From Fibrella forsythiae (lineage in GTDB: Bacteria; Bacteroidota; Bacteroidia; Cytophagales; Spirosomataceae): DNA of 64,000 bases. The DNA is taken from positions 1,054,001 to 1,118,000 of the forward strand of contig NZ_JAFMYW010000001.1 in NCBI RefSeq assembly GCF_017353175.1. The letters are read 5' to 3'. This document shows, one piece after another, positions 51,318 to 60,301 of this stretch. Within the stretch, counting starts at the first letter, position 1; each line of letters opens with the position of its first letter. The translations under genes were made by a program, and so were the position numbers. The notes below the pieces were generated by a model. That model saw only the letters and a program-made list of their open reading frames with translations, was not told the origin of the DNA and ran no database searches.

Positions 51318-53030
51318 ATGAATCCAACGCTTTCCAGGGACTCAAAATACCCCTTAGTTGCCCTTCCTAAAACGAGAACCGGAATTGCTGGTTTAGACGA
51401 GATAACCGGTGGGGGCCTGCCTAAAGGTCGGCCTACGCTTATTTGTGGCAGTGCCGGTTGTGGTAAAACACTTTTTTCAATGGAGTTCATCGTTCGTGGT
51501 GCTCTTCAGTTTGGCGAACCCGGCGTTTTTGTGGCCTTTGAAGAGAAATCCGAAGAACTGGCCATGAACGTGGCTTCTCTGGGATTTGACCTCAAACAAC
51601 TTCAGGCAGATAAACTCGTTAAACTCGATCACGTCCGGATTGAACGGAGCGAGATCGAAGAAACCGGCGAATACGACCTCGACGGTCTGTTTATCCGGCT
51701 GGGGTACGCCATTGACAGTATTGGCGCTAAACGGGTGGTGCTCGATACCATCGAAAACCTGTTTTCGGGCCTTAGCAACCAGGGTATTCTTCGTGCTGAA
51801 CTACGCCGACTGTTTGAGTGGCTAAAAGAGAAAGGCGTAACTGCCATCATCACCGGTGAACGCGGCGATGGCACCCTGACGCGGCACGGGCTGGAAGAAT
51901 ACGTATCAGACTGTGTCATCTTGCTGGATCATCGCGTCGACAACCAGATTTCGACCCGCCTGCTCCGGATCGTCAAATACCGCGGATCGGTACACGGCAC
52001 CAATGAGTACCCGTTCCTGATCGATGAAGATGGCATTTCCGTTCTGCCCGTCACCTCGCTCACATTAGACCATGACGTATCCGCCGAGCGGGTGTCGTCG
52101 GGAATTTTGGCGCTCGACAAAATGCTGGATGGAAAAGGGTATTTCAGAGGCAGTAGCGTGCTCGTGTCGGGTACGGCCGGGACCGGGAAAACCAGTATTG
52201 CGGCCTGTTTTGTCAATGCGGCCTGTTTACGGAACGAACGTTGCCTGTATCTGGCATTCGAGGAGTCACCCCAGCAGATTGTACGCAACATGAGCTCTAT
52301 CGGGCTTGATCTTCAGAGCCATATAGACCAGGGCCTTCTTACGTTTCACGCCTCACGCCCAACGCTCAACGGCCTCGAAATGCATCTGATCGCCATTCAT
52401 AAACTGGTGCGGGAACTGAAACCCCGCCTGGTGGTGCTCGATCCGATCACGAATCTGGTCACGGTGGGGTCTATGAGCGACGTAAAAGCCATGCTGATCC
52501 GGCTGATCGATTTTCTGCAAACCGAGCAGATAACGGTCTTATTCACCGCCCTGACCCGCAACACCATTGTGCAGGAGCAGGCCGATGAAGGCGTTGCGTC
52601 GCTGGTTGACGCCTGGCTGCTGGTTCGCGACATCGAATCGAATGGTGAGCGCAACCGGGGCATTTATATTATGAAGTCGCGGGGCATGAAACACTCTAAT
52701 CAGGTACGTGAATTTACGATCACGGATGAGGGCGTTGACCTTGTCGATGTGTACCTGGGGCCGGAAGGCGTGCTGATCGGGTCGGCTCGCGAAGCTCAGC
52801 AGTTGCAGGTAGAAACCGGCGTTGCCCTGCGCGACCATGCCGTTGGGCGCAAAGACCGCGAAATTGAACGAAAGCGCCTCGTGCTGGAATCGAAGATTGC
52901 CAGCCTGAAAGAAGAGTTCGAGTCTGTTCAGGAAGAGCTGAACAAGAGCTATATAGAAGACGAACTACGGAAAGAGATTCTCGAAAAAAACCGGGAACAG
53001 CTCACCCGTCAGCGCCACAAAGAAGAGTAA
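51318..53030 (+). CDS. kaiC: KaiC-family double RecA ATPase
   Basis: The 570-residue protein has two KaiC (RecA-like) domains. CI has Walker A GSAGCGKT (44-51) and paired glutamates FEEKSEE (75-76). CII has GTAGTGKT (285-292) and FEES (315-316). It is a cytoplasmic ATPase and, in cyanobacteria, an autokinase that times the circadian cycle. Aligned by eye to the cyanobacterial protein, the CII phosphosites Ser431/Thr432 become Ala427/Ser428 (GVASLVDAW). The last 60 residues (about 510-565) are a charged coiled coil absent from the cyanobacterial form. It heads a compact operon with two kaiB genes and a histidine kinase; a 12-bp palindrome TGCATGCATGCA (51228-51239) lies upstream. Confidence 0.93.
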   Translation: MNPTLSRDSKYPLVALPKTRTGIAGLDEITGGGLPKGRPTLICGSAGCGKTLFSMEFIVRGALQFGEPGVFVAFEEKSEELAMNVASLGFDLKQLQADKLVKLDHVRIERSEIEETGEYDLDGLFIRLGYAIDSIGAKRVVLDTIENLFSGLSNQGILRAELRRLFEWLKEKGVTAIITGERGDGTLTRHGLEEYVSDCVILLDHRVDNQISTRLLRIVKYRGSVHGTNEYPFLIDEDGISVLPVTSLTLDHDVSAERVSSGILALDKMLDGKGYFRGSSVLVSGTAGTGKTSIAACFVNAACLRNERCLYLAFEESPQQIVRNMSSIGLDLQSHIDQGLLTFHASRPTLNGLEMHLIAIHKLVRELKPRLVVLDPITNLVTVGSMSDVKAMLIRLIDFLQTEQITVLFTALTRNTIVQEQADEGVASLVDAWLLVRDIESNGERNRGIYIMKSRGMKHSNQVREFTITDEGVDLVDVYLGPEGVLIGSAREAQQLQVETGVALRDHAVGRKDREIERKRLVLESKIASLKEEFESVQEELNKSYIEDELRKEILEKNREQLTRQRHKEE

Positions 53031-53136
53031 AGAGTTGTCTGTCATCAATGGCTCCGGTAAGGAACGTACCTGAGCACCCTTGTTAACTGGTCATTGGCAA
53101 CAGATAATTGCCCCCCCATCCCCCACTACCAACGTT

Positions 53137-53436
53137 ATGGTTATAGAAGAGAAAGATACTGTTTGGGAATTACGACTGTATATTGCCGGCAACACGCCCA
53201 AGTCAAATTTGGCGTTGAGTAATCTGAAAAGATACTGCGAGGCCAACCTGAAAGACAACTACGTTATTGAAGTAATTGATCTGCTGGTTCACCCCCAACT
53301 GGCCGAGGGCGATCAGATTCTGGCCGTACCAACCCTGGTAAAAAAAGTACCTGAACCCATCCGAAAAATCATTGGCGACCTCTCCAATGAAGAAAAGGTG
53401 CTTGTGGGGTTGAACATCCGGCCGGCGGTCAAATAA
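53137..53436 (+). CDS. kaiB: KaiB (canonical)
   Basis: The 99-residue protein matches KaiB along its whole length: [52 protein letters not shown] and [18 protein letters not shown]. KaiB binds the CI ring of KaiC after switching fold, and recruits or inhibits partners. I start it at the ATG at 53137; the frame runs from a TTG at 53080 but those 19 residues are not KaiB-like. It follows kaiC by 106 bases and precedes the second KaiB gene by one base, so they are co-translated. Confidence 0.93.
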   Translation: MVIEEKDTVWELRLYIAGNTPKSNLALSNLKRYCEANLKDNYVIEVIDLLVHPQLAEGDQILAVPTLVKKVPEPIRKIIGDLSNEEKVLVGLNIRPAVK

Positions 53437-53437
53437 G

Positions 53438-53794
53438 ATGATAGATCCATCCCATATTGAAGACGGTACAGAAGGGGATGACCATCCAGGCGACGACCGT
53501 CTGGATGGTGAACGTCTGCCGTATCAATTGCGACTGTTTGTTGCCGGTGCTTCGGTTAATTCAATCCGGGCCATTACCAATGTGAAACACCTTTGCGAGA
53601 CGTACCTGGCTGGTCAGTATTGGCTGGAGATTATTGACGTGCATCAGCAAAAGCAACTGGCCGAGCAGCAACAGATTATTGCCTTACCCTTACTAGTTAA
53701 ACGACTACCTCTCCCCGAGCGTCGGTTGATTGGCGATATGTCAGATACCGAAAAAGTGCTTAAAGGGTTAGGCATCCTAGATGAATCTGTATGA
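53438..53794 (+). CDS. KaiB-like paralogue
   Basis: The 118-residue protein has an acidic N-terminal extension (SHIEDGTEGDDHPGDD) followed by a KaiB domain: YQLRLFVAGASVNSIRAITNV, LEIIDVHQQKQLAEQQQIIALPLLVKRLPLPE and RRLIGDMSDTEKVLKGLG. It conserves the fold-switching core but differs from the upstream KaiB at many positions. It probably binds the same KaiC or the kinase as a second partner. It starts one base after the first kaiB stop and its stop overlaps the kinase start by four bases (ATGA). Confidence 0.88.
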   Translation: MIDPSHIEDGTEGDDHPGDDRLDGERLPYQLRLFVAGASVNSIRAITNVKHLCETYLAGQYWLEIIDVHQQKQLAEQQQIIALPLLVKRLPLPERRLIGDMSDTEKVLKGLGILDESV

Positions 53795-55110
53795 CTCAAA
53801 TACAGACTTACAATGATTTGCTGGCCGAAAACGAGCGGTTGCGTCTCCTACTGGAAGAAGCAACTGAAACGATTCATGCCATCAGAACGGGCCAGATCGA
53901 TGCGCTGGTGGTTGAGGGGAAAGAAGGCCACGAACTATACACGCTCAAAACGGCCGATACTACCTACCGGGTCATTATTGAAACCATGAACGAGGGCGCC
54001 GTAACCCTTGGCGTTGGCGGTTTGATTGTGTATTGCAACTCCATGTTTGCCACAATGGTAGGTATGCCGCTTTCTCAGGTGACCGGCGTGCCGTTCTACA
54101 ACTTCGTGAGTGCCGATTGCCTGACGATCTGCCAGCACCTGTTTGCCGATGGCCGCATTGAGAATCGAAAAGCTGAACTCTCTCTTCTCGATAACTCCGG
54201 CAAACGGGTACCCTGCCTGTTGTCTGTCACTACACTGGAGCTTGACGAAGGCACGTCGCTGTCGGTCATTATTACGGACCTAACAGTTCAGAAAGAAACG
54301 CAGCAGCTCCTGAGTCAGAATAACGATCGGTTGGAGAAATCGAATACAGCACTGGAAATCAGTAACAATGCGCTGAATATGTCGAATGATAACCTCCAGC
54401 AATTTGCCTACGTTGCCAGCCACGATTTGCAGGAACCACTCCGGAAGATCCAGTCATTCGGCGATCTGCTGAAGACAGAGTACGGCCCGAAACTGGGAAC
54501 AGAAGGCATTGACATGATCAACCGGATGGGCTCAGCCGCAACGCGTATGTCGTTGCTGATCAGAGACTTACTCAACTACTCTCGCCTTACTACGCAGCAG
54601 GCCCCTTTTGAGAGCGTCAGGCTCGACAAATTGCTGGTCGATGTGATGGATGACCTGTCGATTGCTGTTTCAGAATCTGCCGCTGTAATTGAGTCGGATA
54701 ATCTGCCCGTTGTGCAGGGAGACGCCGCACAGCTTCAGCAGCTGTTTCTGAATCTGTTATCGAATGCACTCAAATTTCGGCGGCCTGAGGTGTCACCCCG
54801 AATCCGTATCTCGGCCCGGCAGGTTACAGCATCCGCTCTGCCGGCGGCAGCCCTGGCCTCTCCCTCCGAGATGAACCAGGACCGTTTCTTCCATGAGATC
54901 AGTTTGGCCGATAACGGCATCGGCTTCGACGAGAAGTACACCGACCGGATTTTTCAGGTCTTTCAACGGCTTCATGGCAAAACCAACTATCCTGGTAGTG
55001 GTGTAGGCCTGGCCATCTGCCGGAAAGTCGTTTTCAACCATCGTGGCGGCCTTGTTGCCCAAAGCAAACCGGGCGAAGGAGCCACATTTACAGTGTATCT
55101 GCCCGTCTAG
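53791..55110 (+). CDS. PAS-domain histidine kinase of the Kai cluster
   Basis: The 439-residue protein has an N-terminal coil (1-40, LAENERLRLLLEEATETIHAI), a PAS domain (about 55-170), and a second short coil. The HisKA dimerisation domain follows with the phospho-acceptor His211 in YVASHDLQEPLRKI. The HATPase domain has NLLSNALKFRR, DNGIGFD and GSGVGLAIC. No membrane segment is present, so it is cytoplasmic. It is the likely output or input kinase of the KaiC/KaiB module, in the place SasA takes in cyanobacteria, but it lacks SasA's KaiB-like sensor domain. No response regulator is encoded beside it, so its target is elsewhere. Confidence 0.9.
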   Translation: MTQIQTYNDLLAENERLRLLLEEATETIHAIRTGQIDALVVEGKEGHELYTLKTADTTYRVIIETMNEGAVTLGVGGLIVYCNSMFATMVGMPLSQVTGVPFYNFVSADCLTICQHLFADGRIENRKAELSLLDNSGKRVPCLLSVTTLELDEGTSLSVIITDLTVQKETQQLLSQNNDRLEKSNTALEISNNALNMSNDNLQQFAYVASHDLQEPLRKIQSFGDLLKTEYGPKLGTEGIDMINRMGSAATRMSLLIRDLLNYSRLTTQQAPFESVRLDKLLVDVMDDLSIAVSESAAVIESDNLPVVQGDAAQLQQLFLNLLSNALKFRRPEVSPRIRISARQVTASALPAAALASPSEMNQDRFFHEISLADNGIGFDEKYTDRIFQVFQRLHGKTNYPGSGVGLAICRKVVFNHRGGLVAQSKPGEGATFTVYLPV

Positions 55111-55449
55111 GTACGTTGCCCGGCGGGCGCTGTCTGTAGAGCACTGACTACATACCGTCCAGCATCTTCAGGCTTATTCCTGAGTATTTATGTCGGCCGA
55201 CCCGGCCCGGCGTGGTTTGCAACTGACAGGGGGCCGATTCTAGTTAGTTATCCCTTCAGTTATACGGCAATCCACCTAGGGTAAACCCTAAAAGTGTACT
55301 TATTATACAAGTTACTCACATTACTTACCATACGTTCATAAGCGTGAGTAAATAGGCAATTAAGGCTGTTTATTGGGTATTGGTTGTAATTTTAACCAGT
55401 TTAAATTTCACTAAAGAAATACCCTAAATCAACCATTACCTCTTTACTT
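55111..55449 (+). promoter_or_regulatory. Intergenic region ahead of the second susC
   Basis: No gene is seen. The region begins with a copy of the frequent 8-mer AGGTACGT, overlapping the kinase stop at 55109-55116, and turns strongly AT-rich after 55240. TAATTTTA in the 55385-55400 stretch is a weak match to the TAnnTTTG -7 box. The susC promoter is expected here. Confidence 0.3.
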
Positions 55450-58400
55450 ATGAACAACTCTTTACTCCGTAGAACGGGTGGGTTAGCAGCTATGTTGTTG
55501 CTATTCACCCTATCGCTATGGCCCGGCACAGTTAGTGCCCAGGATCGGCGTGTGACCGGGAAAGTTATTTCCGGGAAAGATCAGCAAGGTATTCCGGGTG
55601 TTACTATCCTGGTCAAGAACTCTCAGCTAGGTACTACCACAGATGCGGAAGGCAGCTTCGTGCTCAACGTTCCCCCCAATGCCACACTGGTATTCAGCGC
55701 AATTGGTTTTGCCGGGAATACGGTAGCGGTTGGCAATCAGACTCAGCTGAACGTAACGCTGCAGGAGGCCGATCAGAACCTGAGCGAGGTGGTGGTTACA
55801 GCGCTTGGCATTAAGAAAGAAGCGAAAACCCTTGGTTATGCCACCGCCGTTGTCAATCCGGAACAGATCACGACCAACCGGACGGTGAACTTCGTGAATG
55901 CGCTTCAGGGGAAAATTGCCGGAGTAAACATCACTAGCCTGGGAACCGGCGCGGCTGGCACGGCCAAGATCCGGATTCGGGGTCAGTCTTCATTCTCTGG
56001 GCAGAACAACCCGCTGATCGTTATCAACGGCGTGCCGGTCGATAACACCAACTTTGGCCAAAACAACGGCAACACTGGCGGCGACAACTCGGTCAGCAAC
56101 CGCGACCGGAACTATTCAGACGGTGGTGATGGCCTTTCCAGCCTGAACCCCGACGATATTGAGGGAATGACGGTGCTGAAAGGCGGAACAGCAGCGGCCC
56201 TGTATGGCTCACGTGCCAAAGACGGTGCCATTCTGATCACTACCAAAACCAGAGGCACATCGGGTGGCATCGGGGTGGTTTACAATACTAACTTCACCAC
56301 CGATCACCCGCTCGATTTCACTGATTACCAGTACGAGTACGGTCAGGGTGAGTATGGCGTTCGGCCCACAGCGGCCAACCCAACGTCTGGTGTCTGGAGC
56401 TTCGGCGAGAAATTCACACCCGGGGCAACACAGGTGCTGTTTGGTGGCCTTACGGTCCCGTATCAGCCCGTTCGTAACCGAATCAATACGTTTTACCGCG
56501 ATGGCAGCACCTGGACCAACTCCATTTCGCTGTCGTCTGGCGATGAGAAAGGCGGCTTCAACCTGTCAGTGTCGAATCTAGACAACAAAGGCATCACACC
56601 CAACAACTCGTTTAACCGGCGCACAATCAACCTTGGTTTCAGCTATAACCTGTCGCCTAAGCTGATCGTATCCGGTTCGTTGAACTACTCGAACGAGCTG
56701 AACAAGAACCCGCCGCAGATTGCCCAGCAGGATAACAGCACACCAACGACCGTCTACACCCTGGCGAACTCAATGCCACTCGATGTGCTGGAGGCCAACC
56801 AGATCAACCCGGCCACAGGCAACGAGTTCGTGTTCTCGCGCTTCATGAACCGCACGAACCCGTATTTCGTCATGAACTACAAGTTCGAGAATATTCGTCG
56901 CGACCGGCTTCTCGGCAATATATCGGCCCGCTACAACCTGACCGACTGGCTGTATGTACAGGGTCGGATCGGGCAGGATTTCTGGTCACGCGATCAGGAT
57001 TACAACTTCCCAACGGGCCAGGCCTCACTGGCTGCAGCCCCGGCTGGTTTTGTCAACGGAGCGTATGTGCAGGAAGCCCGTCGTTTCCGTGAGCTTAACA
57101 GCGACTTCCTGATCGGTGGCAACCGCCGGTTTGGCAAAATCGGCGTAAACATCACGGCGGGTGGTAACCAGCTTTACCGCCGGAGCGACCTGAACAGCGT
57201 ACTGGCCACCGATTTCATTGTTCGTGGGTTATATGTTCCGCAGAATGGCCGGGTGAAAGATCCACTCTACGGGTTAAGTGAGCGGCGGGTTAACTCGCTC
57301 TACGGTGCGGCCGAACTCTCGTACAACGATTTCCTGTACCTGAACGTAACGGCGCGTAACGACTGGTTCTCGACCCTGGCTCAGGCCAACCGCAGCATCC
57401 TGTATCCGTCGGTAACGGGTAGCTTCGTGTTCTCGCAGGCGTTCGACAAGATGCCCGGCTGGCTGAATTTTGGTAAACTCCGGGCTGCCTATGCGCAGGT
57501 TGGTAGCGATGGCGACGTAGCTCCCTACTCAAATAACCTGTTCTACGCGGTAAGTGCCAACCTCTTCCCCAACCCGTCGGGGGCTGGTCAGCCGGTTGGT
57601 TTCATCACCTCAAACACGGTACCGAGCGCCACGCTGAAACCAAGTACAACGGCTGAGGCTGAGGTAGGTGTTGAGCTGAAAATGTTCAATAACCGGGTTG
57701 GTCTTGACCTGACGTATTACAATAAAGTTACCAGCGACCAGATTGTCTCGGCCCAGGCATCAGACGCATCTGGCTACACAAACACACTGATTAACAACGG
57801 ACAGAGCCGTAACCGGGGTATCGAAGTATTACTAAATCTGGCACCGGTACGCACCCGAAACTTTAACTGGGACATCACCCTGAACGGTTCGTATAACGAA
57901 ACCAAGCTGCTGAAATTAGTGACCGATGATAATGGTACACCTGGAAGAGATTACGACAAAAACGGGTTACCCGAACAGATCGTGGTAGGAACGGGCGTAT
58001 TCGTTGGTGAACTACGGCAGGTGGTTGATCAGCCGCTAGGGCAGCTATACACGTATGGGTACCAGCGCAACGCGGCGGGTCAGATCATCCACGGTGGCGA
58101 CGGCCTGCCAGTTCGTACGGCAACACCAATTTCCTTTGGATCAGCCCTTCCCAAATACGTTGGTGGTATCACAAACACATTCAATTACAAAGGCATTAAC
58201 CTATCCTTCCTGATCGACTTTAAACTGGGCGGAAAAATGATATCGGGTACAAACCTGAACCTGTTCCGTCATGGTCTTCAGATGGAAACACTGGTTGGCC
58301 GGGGCGACGCCGACCAGAAAATGGTGGGTGCCGGAGTGAATGAGAAAGGCGAACCCAATACCGTTCGGGCCTTCGTGCAGGATTACTATTCGGTAGGCCG

Positions 58401-58680
58401 CTCGAAAAGCCTGGGCGAACAGGTGGTGTATGACGCCGGTTTCTGGAAACTTCGCCAGATCTCGATTGGCTACGATTTCACCAAAATGTTACCCAAGACA
58501 CTCTTTATCAAAGGCGTTCGGCTGAGTGCAGTGGCCAACAACGTGGCCGTACTGAAGAAATGGGTGCCAAACATCGACCCTGAACAATTCGGCTTCAGCT
58601 CTGATAACCTCGTTGGCCTCGAAGCAACGGGTATTCCAATCAGCCGCAGTGTTGGTTTTAACCTGAATGTCAAGTTTTAA
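55450..58680 (+). CDS. SusC/RagA-family TonB-dependent receptor (second)
   Basis: The 1076-residue protein has a signal peptide ending WPGTVSAQ and a carboxypeptidase-regulatory-like domain (VTGKVISGKDQQGIPGVTI, FSAIGFAG). The TonB-box region LSEVVVTALGIKKEAKTLGYA follows, then a plug with GQSSFSGQNNPLIVINGVP and a long beta-barrel. It is a TonB-dependent nutrient importer of the SusC type, in the subgroup with the ALGIKKEAKTLGY motif. Its substrate is unknown; no glycosidase, transporter or regulator lies beside it. SusD follows after 14 bases. Confidence 0.94.
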   Translation: MNNSLLRRTGGLAAMLLLFTLSLWPGTVSAQDRRVTGKVISGKDQQGIPGVTILVKNSQLGTTTDAEGSFVLNVPPNATLVFSAIGFAGNTVAVGNQTQLNVTLQEADQNLSEVVVTALGIKKEAKTLGYATAVVNPEQITTNRTVNFVNALQGKIAGVNITSLGTGAAGTAKIRIRGQSSFSGQNNPLIVINGVPVDNTNFGQNNGNTGGDNSVSNRDRNYSDGGDGLSSLNPDDIEGMTVLKGGTAAALYGSRAKDGAILITTKTRGTSGGIGVVYNTNFTTDHPLDFTDYQYEYGQGEYGVRPTAANPTSGVWSFGEKFTPGATQVLFGGLTVPYQPVRNRINTFYRDGSTWTNSISLSSGDEKGGFNLSVSNLDNKGITPNNSFNRRTINLGFSYNLSPKLIVSGSLNYSNELNKNPPQIAQQDNSTPTTVYTLANSMPLDVLEANQINPATGNEFVFSRFMNRTNPYFVMNYKFENIRRDRLLGNISARYNLTDWLYVQGRIGQDFWSRDQDYNFPTGQASLAAAPAGFVNGAYVQEARRFRELNSDFLIGGNRRFGKIGVNITAGGNQLYRRSDLNSVLATDFIVRGLYVPQNGRVKDPLYGLSERRVNSLYGAAELSYNDFLYLNVTARNDWFSTLAQANRSILYPSVTGSFVFSQAFDKMPGWLNFGKLRAAYAQVGSDGDVAPYSNNLFYAVSANLFPNPSGAGQPVGFITSNTVPSATLKPSTTAEAEVGVELKMFNNRVGLDLTYYNKVTSDQIVSAQASDASGYTNTLINNGQSRNRGIEVLLNLAPVRTRNFNWDITLNGSYNETKLLKLVTDDNGTPGRDYDKNGLPEQIVVGTGVFVGELRQVVDQPLGQLYTYGYQRNAAGQIIHGGDGLPVRTATPISFGSALPKYVGGITNTFNYKGINLSFLIDFKLGGKMISGTNLNLFRHGLQMETLVGRGDADQKMVGAGVNEKGEPNTVRAFVQDYYSVGRSKSLGEQVVYDAGFWKLRQISIGYDFTKMLPKTLFIKGVRLSAVANNVAVLKKWVPNIDPEQFGFSSDNLVGLEATGIPISRSVGFNLNVKF

Positions 58681-58694
58681 CGACCGACCTCCCC

Positions 58695-60227
58695 ATGAAC
58701 AATAAACTTATTCTCCTTACGCTGACAGCGTTATCGATAAGCATCAGCGGTTGCGACAAGGGATTCAACGAACTAAACGTCAACCCAACGGCCGCCACCT
58801 CGCTCAACCCGGTATTTACGTTCAACAACGCCGTAGTAAATACATCATTCCCATCGTCGACGCTGATTTTTGAGCATCCTATCGTTCAACAGATATTCTC
58901 GCCAAATTCAGGCGTATTGGCTGGCGGTAACTTCAACGTTGATAACCGGGGCTCAGCTGGCCCCAACGCCGCGATCTGGCAACGCTATTACCGCGATAAC
59001 ATTCGCTACCTGGTCGATATACTGAACCAGACAAAAACGGATGCCAACCGGGTCAACCTCTACAATATGGTTCGTATCTGGAAAGCGTACTCATTTATGG
59101 TGTTGACCGACACCTACGGTGATGTGCCCTACTCCGAAGCCGGACTGGGGTATATCGGTAGCAATGTCTCACCCAAGTACGACTCGCAGGAGAGCATTTA
59201 TACCGACATCATCAAAGAGCTAACCGAAGCCTCGGCCGCCCTGGATGCCGCAAAACCCACCGAAGCGGGCGAAATTGCCTATGGAGGCAACATACCCAGG
59301 TGGAAACGATTCGGATATTCACTGCTGTTGCGGGCCGGCATGCGGCTGTCGAAAGTAAACCCTACGCTGGCCCAGTCGACGGTGCAGAAAGCGGTTGCCG
59401 GCGGTGTATTCCAGTCGAATGCCGACAACGCCGTGATCAGGAACGACGCCAACTACCAGAATCCGGTTGGTGTCACGCTGAACTCAACCGAAGCGGCCAA
59501 CCTGTATCTTACAGGCTATTTCGTTGATTACCTGAAATCGACGGCCGACCCCCGGCTTGGTTCGATTGCTGCCCGTTATGTTGGTGCCAAAAGCGGCCCT
59601 GAGCAAACAGCGGCTCGTATAAACCGCGATCCATCGGTACAGATCGGGATGCCGCTGGGCTACGACAACGGTACCATTCCAGCCCGCGCAACGGCCGATA
59701 AGCTGGCAAGCTTTTACGATTACAGCCAGCTGGATCGTACCCGTATGGGTAAGATAACTGCACCAACGTACCTGGTTACGTATGCCCAGACACAGTTATT
59801 GCTGGCCGAAGCAGCCGTTCGGGGCTGGACAACGGGCAACGCAGCCGACTATTATAACGCAGGCGTAACAGCCCATATGCAGCAGTTGGGTGATTATGAT
59901 GCAACATCGCTCGTGCCGCAGGCCAACATTACGGCCTACCTGACGGCAAATCCGTATGTGGCGGCCAGAGGGCTGGAACTGATCAACACGCAATACTGGA
60001 TAGCTTCCTTCCTGAACGGACCTGAGGTGTTTGCCAATTTCCGCCGCAGCGGATTCCCCAAACTAACCCCAAATCCATATCCGGGTAAAGAGATCAAAGG
60101 CAGCTTCATCAATCGCCTGTCGTATCCTGACCTGGAGATTTCGGTCAACAAAGCCAAAGTCGACGAGGCCATTGGCCGCCAGGGCGCTGACAACCTCGAC
60201 ACGCGCGTCTGGTGGGATAAACAATAG
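58695..60227 (+). CDS. SusD-family lipoprotein, SusD_2-like (second)
   Basis: The 510-residue protein has a lipoprotein signal MNNKLILLTLTALSISISGC and a SusD-like helical fold (YRDNIRYLVDILNQTK, WKAYSFMVLTDTYGDVPYSEA, RWKRFGYSLLLRAGMRLSKV). The sequence type (FNELNVNPTAATSLNP near the start) is that of the SusD-like_2 subgroup, which often serves receptors for non-glycan or unknown nutrients. It is the lid partner of the receptor directly upstream. A strong hairpin follows its stop. Confidence 0.92.
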   Translation: MNNKLILLTLTALSISISGCDKGFNELNVNPTAATSLNPVFTFNNAVVNTSFPSSTLIFEHPIVQQIFSPNSGVLAGGNFNVDNRGSAGPNAAIWQRYYRDNIRYLVDILNQTKTDANRVNLYNMVRIWKAYSFMVLTDTYGDVPYSEAGLGYIGSNVSPKYDSQESIYTDIIKELTEASAALDAAKPTEAGEIAYGGNIPRWKRFGYSLLLRAGMRLSKVNPTLAQSTVQKAVAGGVFQSNADNAVIRNDANYQNPVGVTLNSTEAANLYLTGYFVDYLKSTADPRLGSIAARYVGAKSGPEQTAARINRDPSVQIGMPLGYDNGTIPARATADKLASFYDYSQLDRTRMGKITAPTYLVTYAQTQLLLAEAAVRGWTTGNAADYYNAGVTAHMQQLGDYDATSLVPQANITAYLTANPYVAARGLELINTQYWIASFLNGPEVFANFRRSGFPKLTPNPYPGKEIKGSFINRLSYPDLEISVNKAKVDEAIGRQGADNLDTRVWWDKQ

Positions 60228-60247
60228 GTTTACCTGTTCATTGCCTC

Positions 60248-60276
60248 AAAAGCCCCGTTCACTGAGCGGGGCTTTT
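60248..60276. terminator. Bidirectional terminator between susD and the GNAT gene
   Basis: Arms 60248-60257 (AAAAGCCCCG) and 60267-60276 (CGGGGCTTTT) form a 10-bp stem with a 9-base loop. The A-rich and T-rich ends make it work in both directions. It lies 20 bases after the susD stop and 25 bases before the stop of the convergent acetyltransferase. Confidence 0.9.
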
Positions 60277-60301
60277 TGCTATCCTTTCAGGCAGGAACAT
60301 G

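Noticed and set aside
51318-53030. RadA/Sms or DnaB-type ATPase
   Set aside because: Two tandem RecA-like domains with paired glutamates and two adjacent kaiB genes identify KaiC instead.
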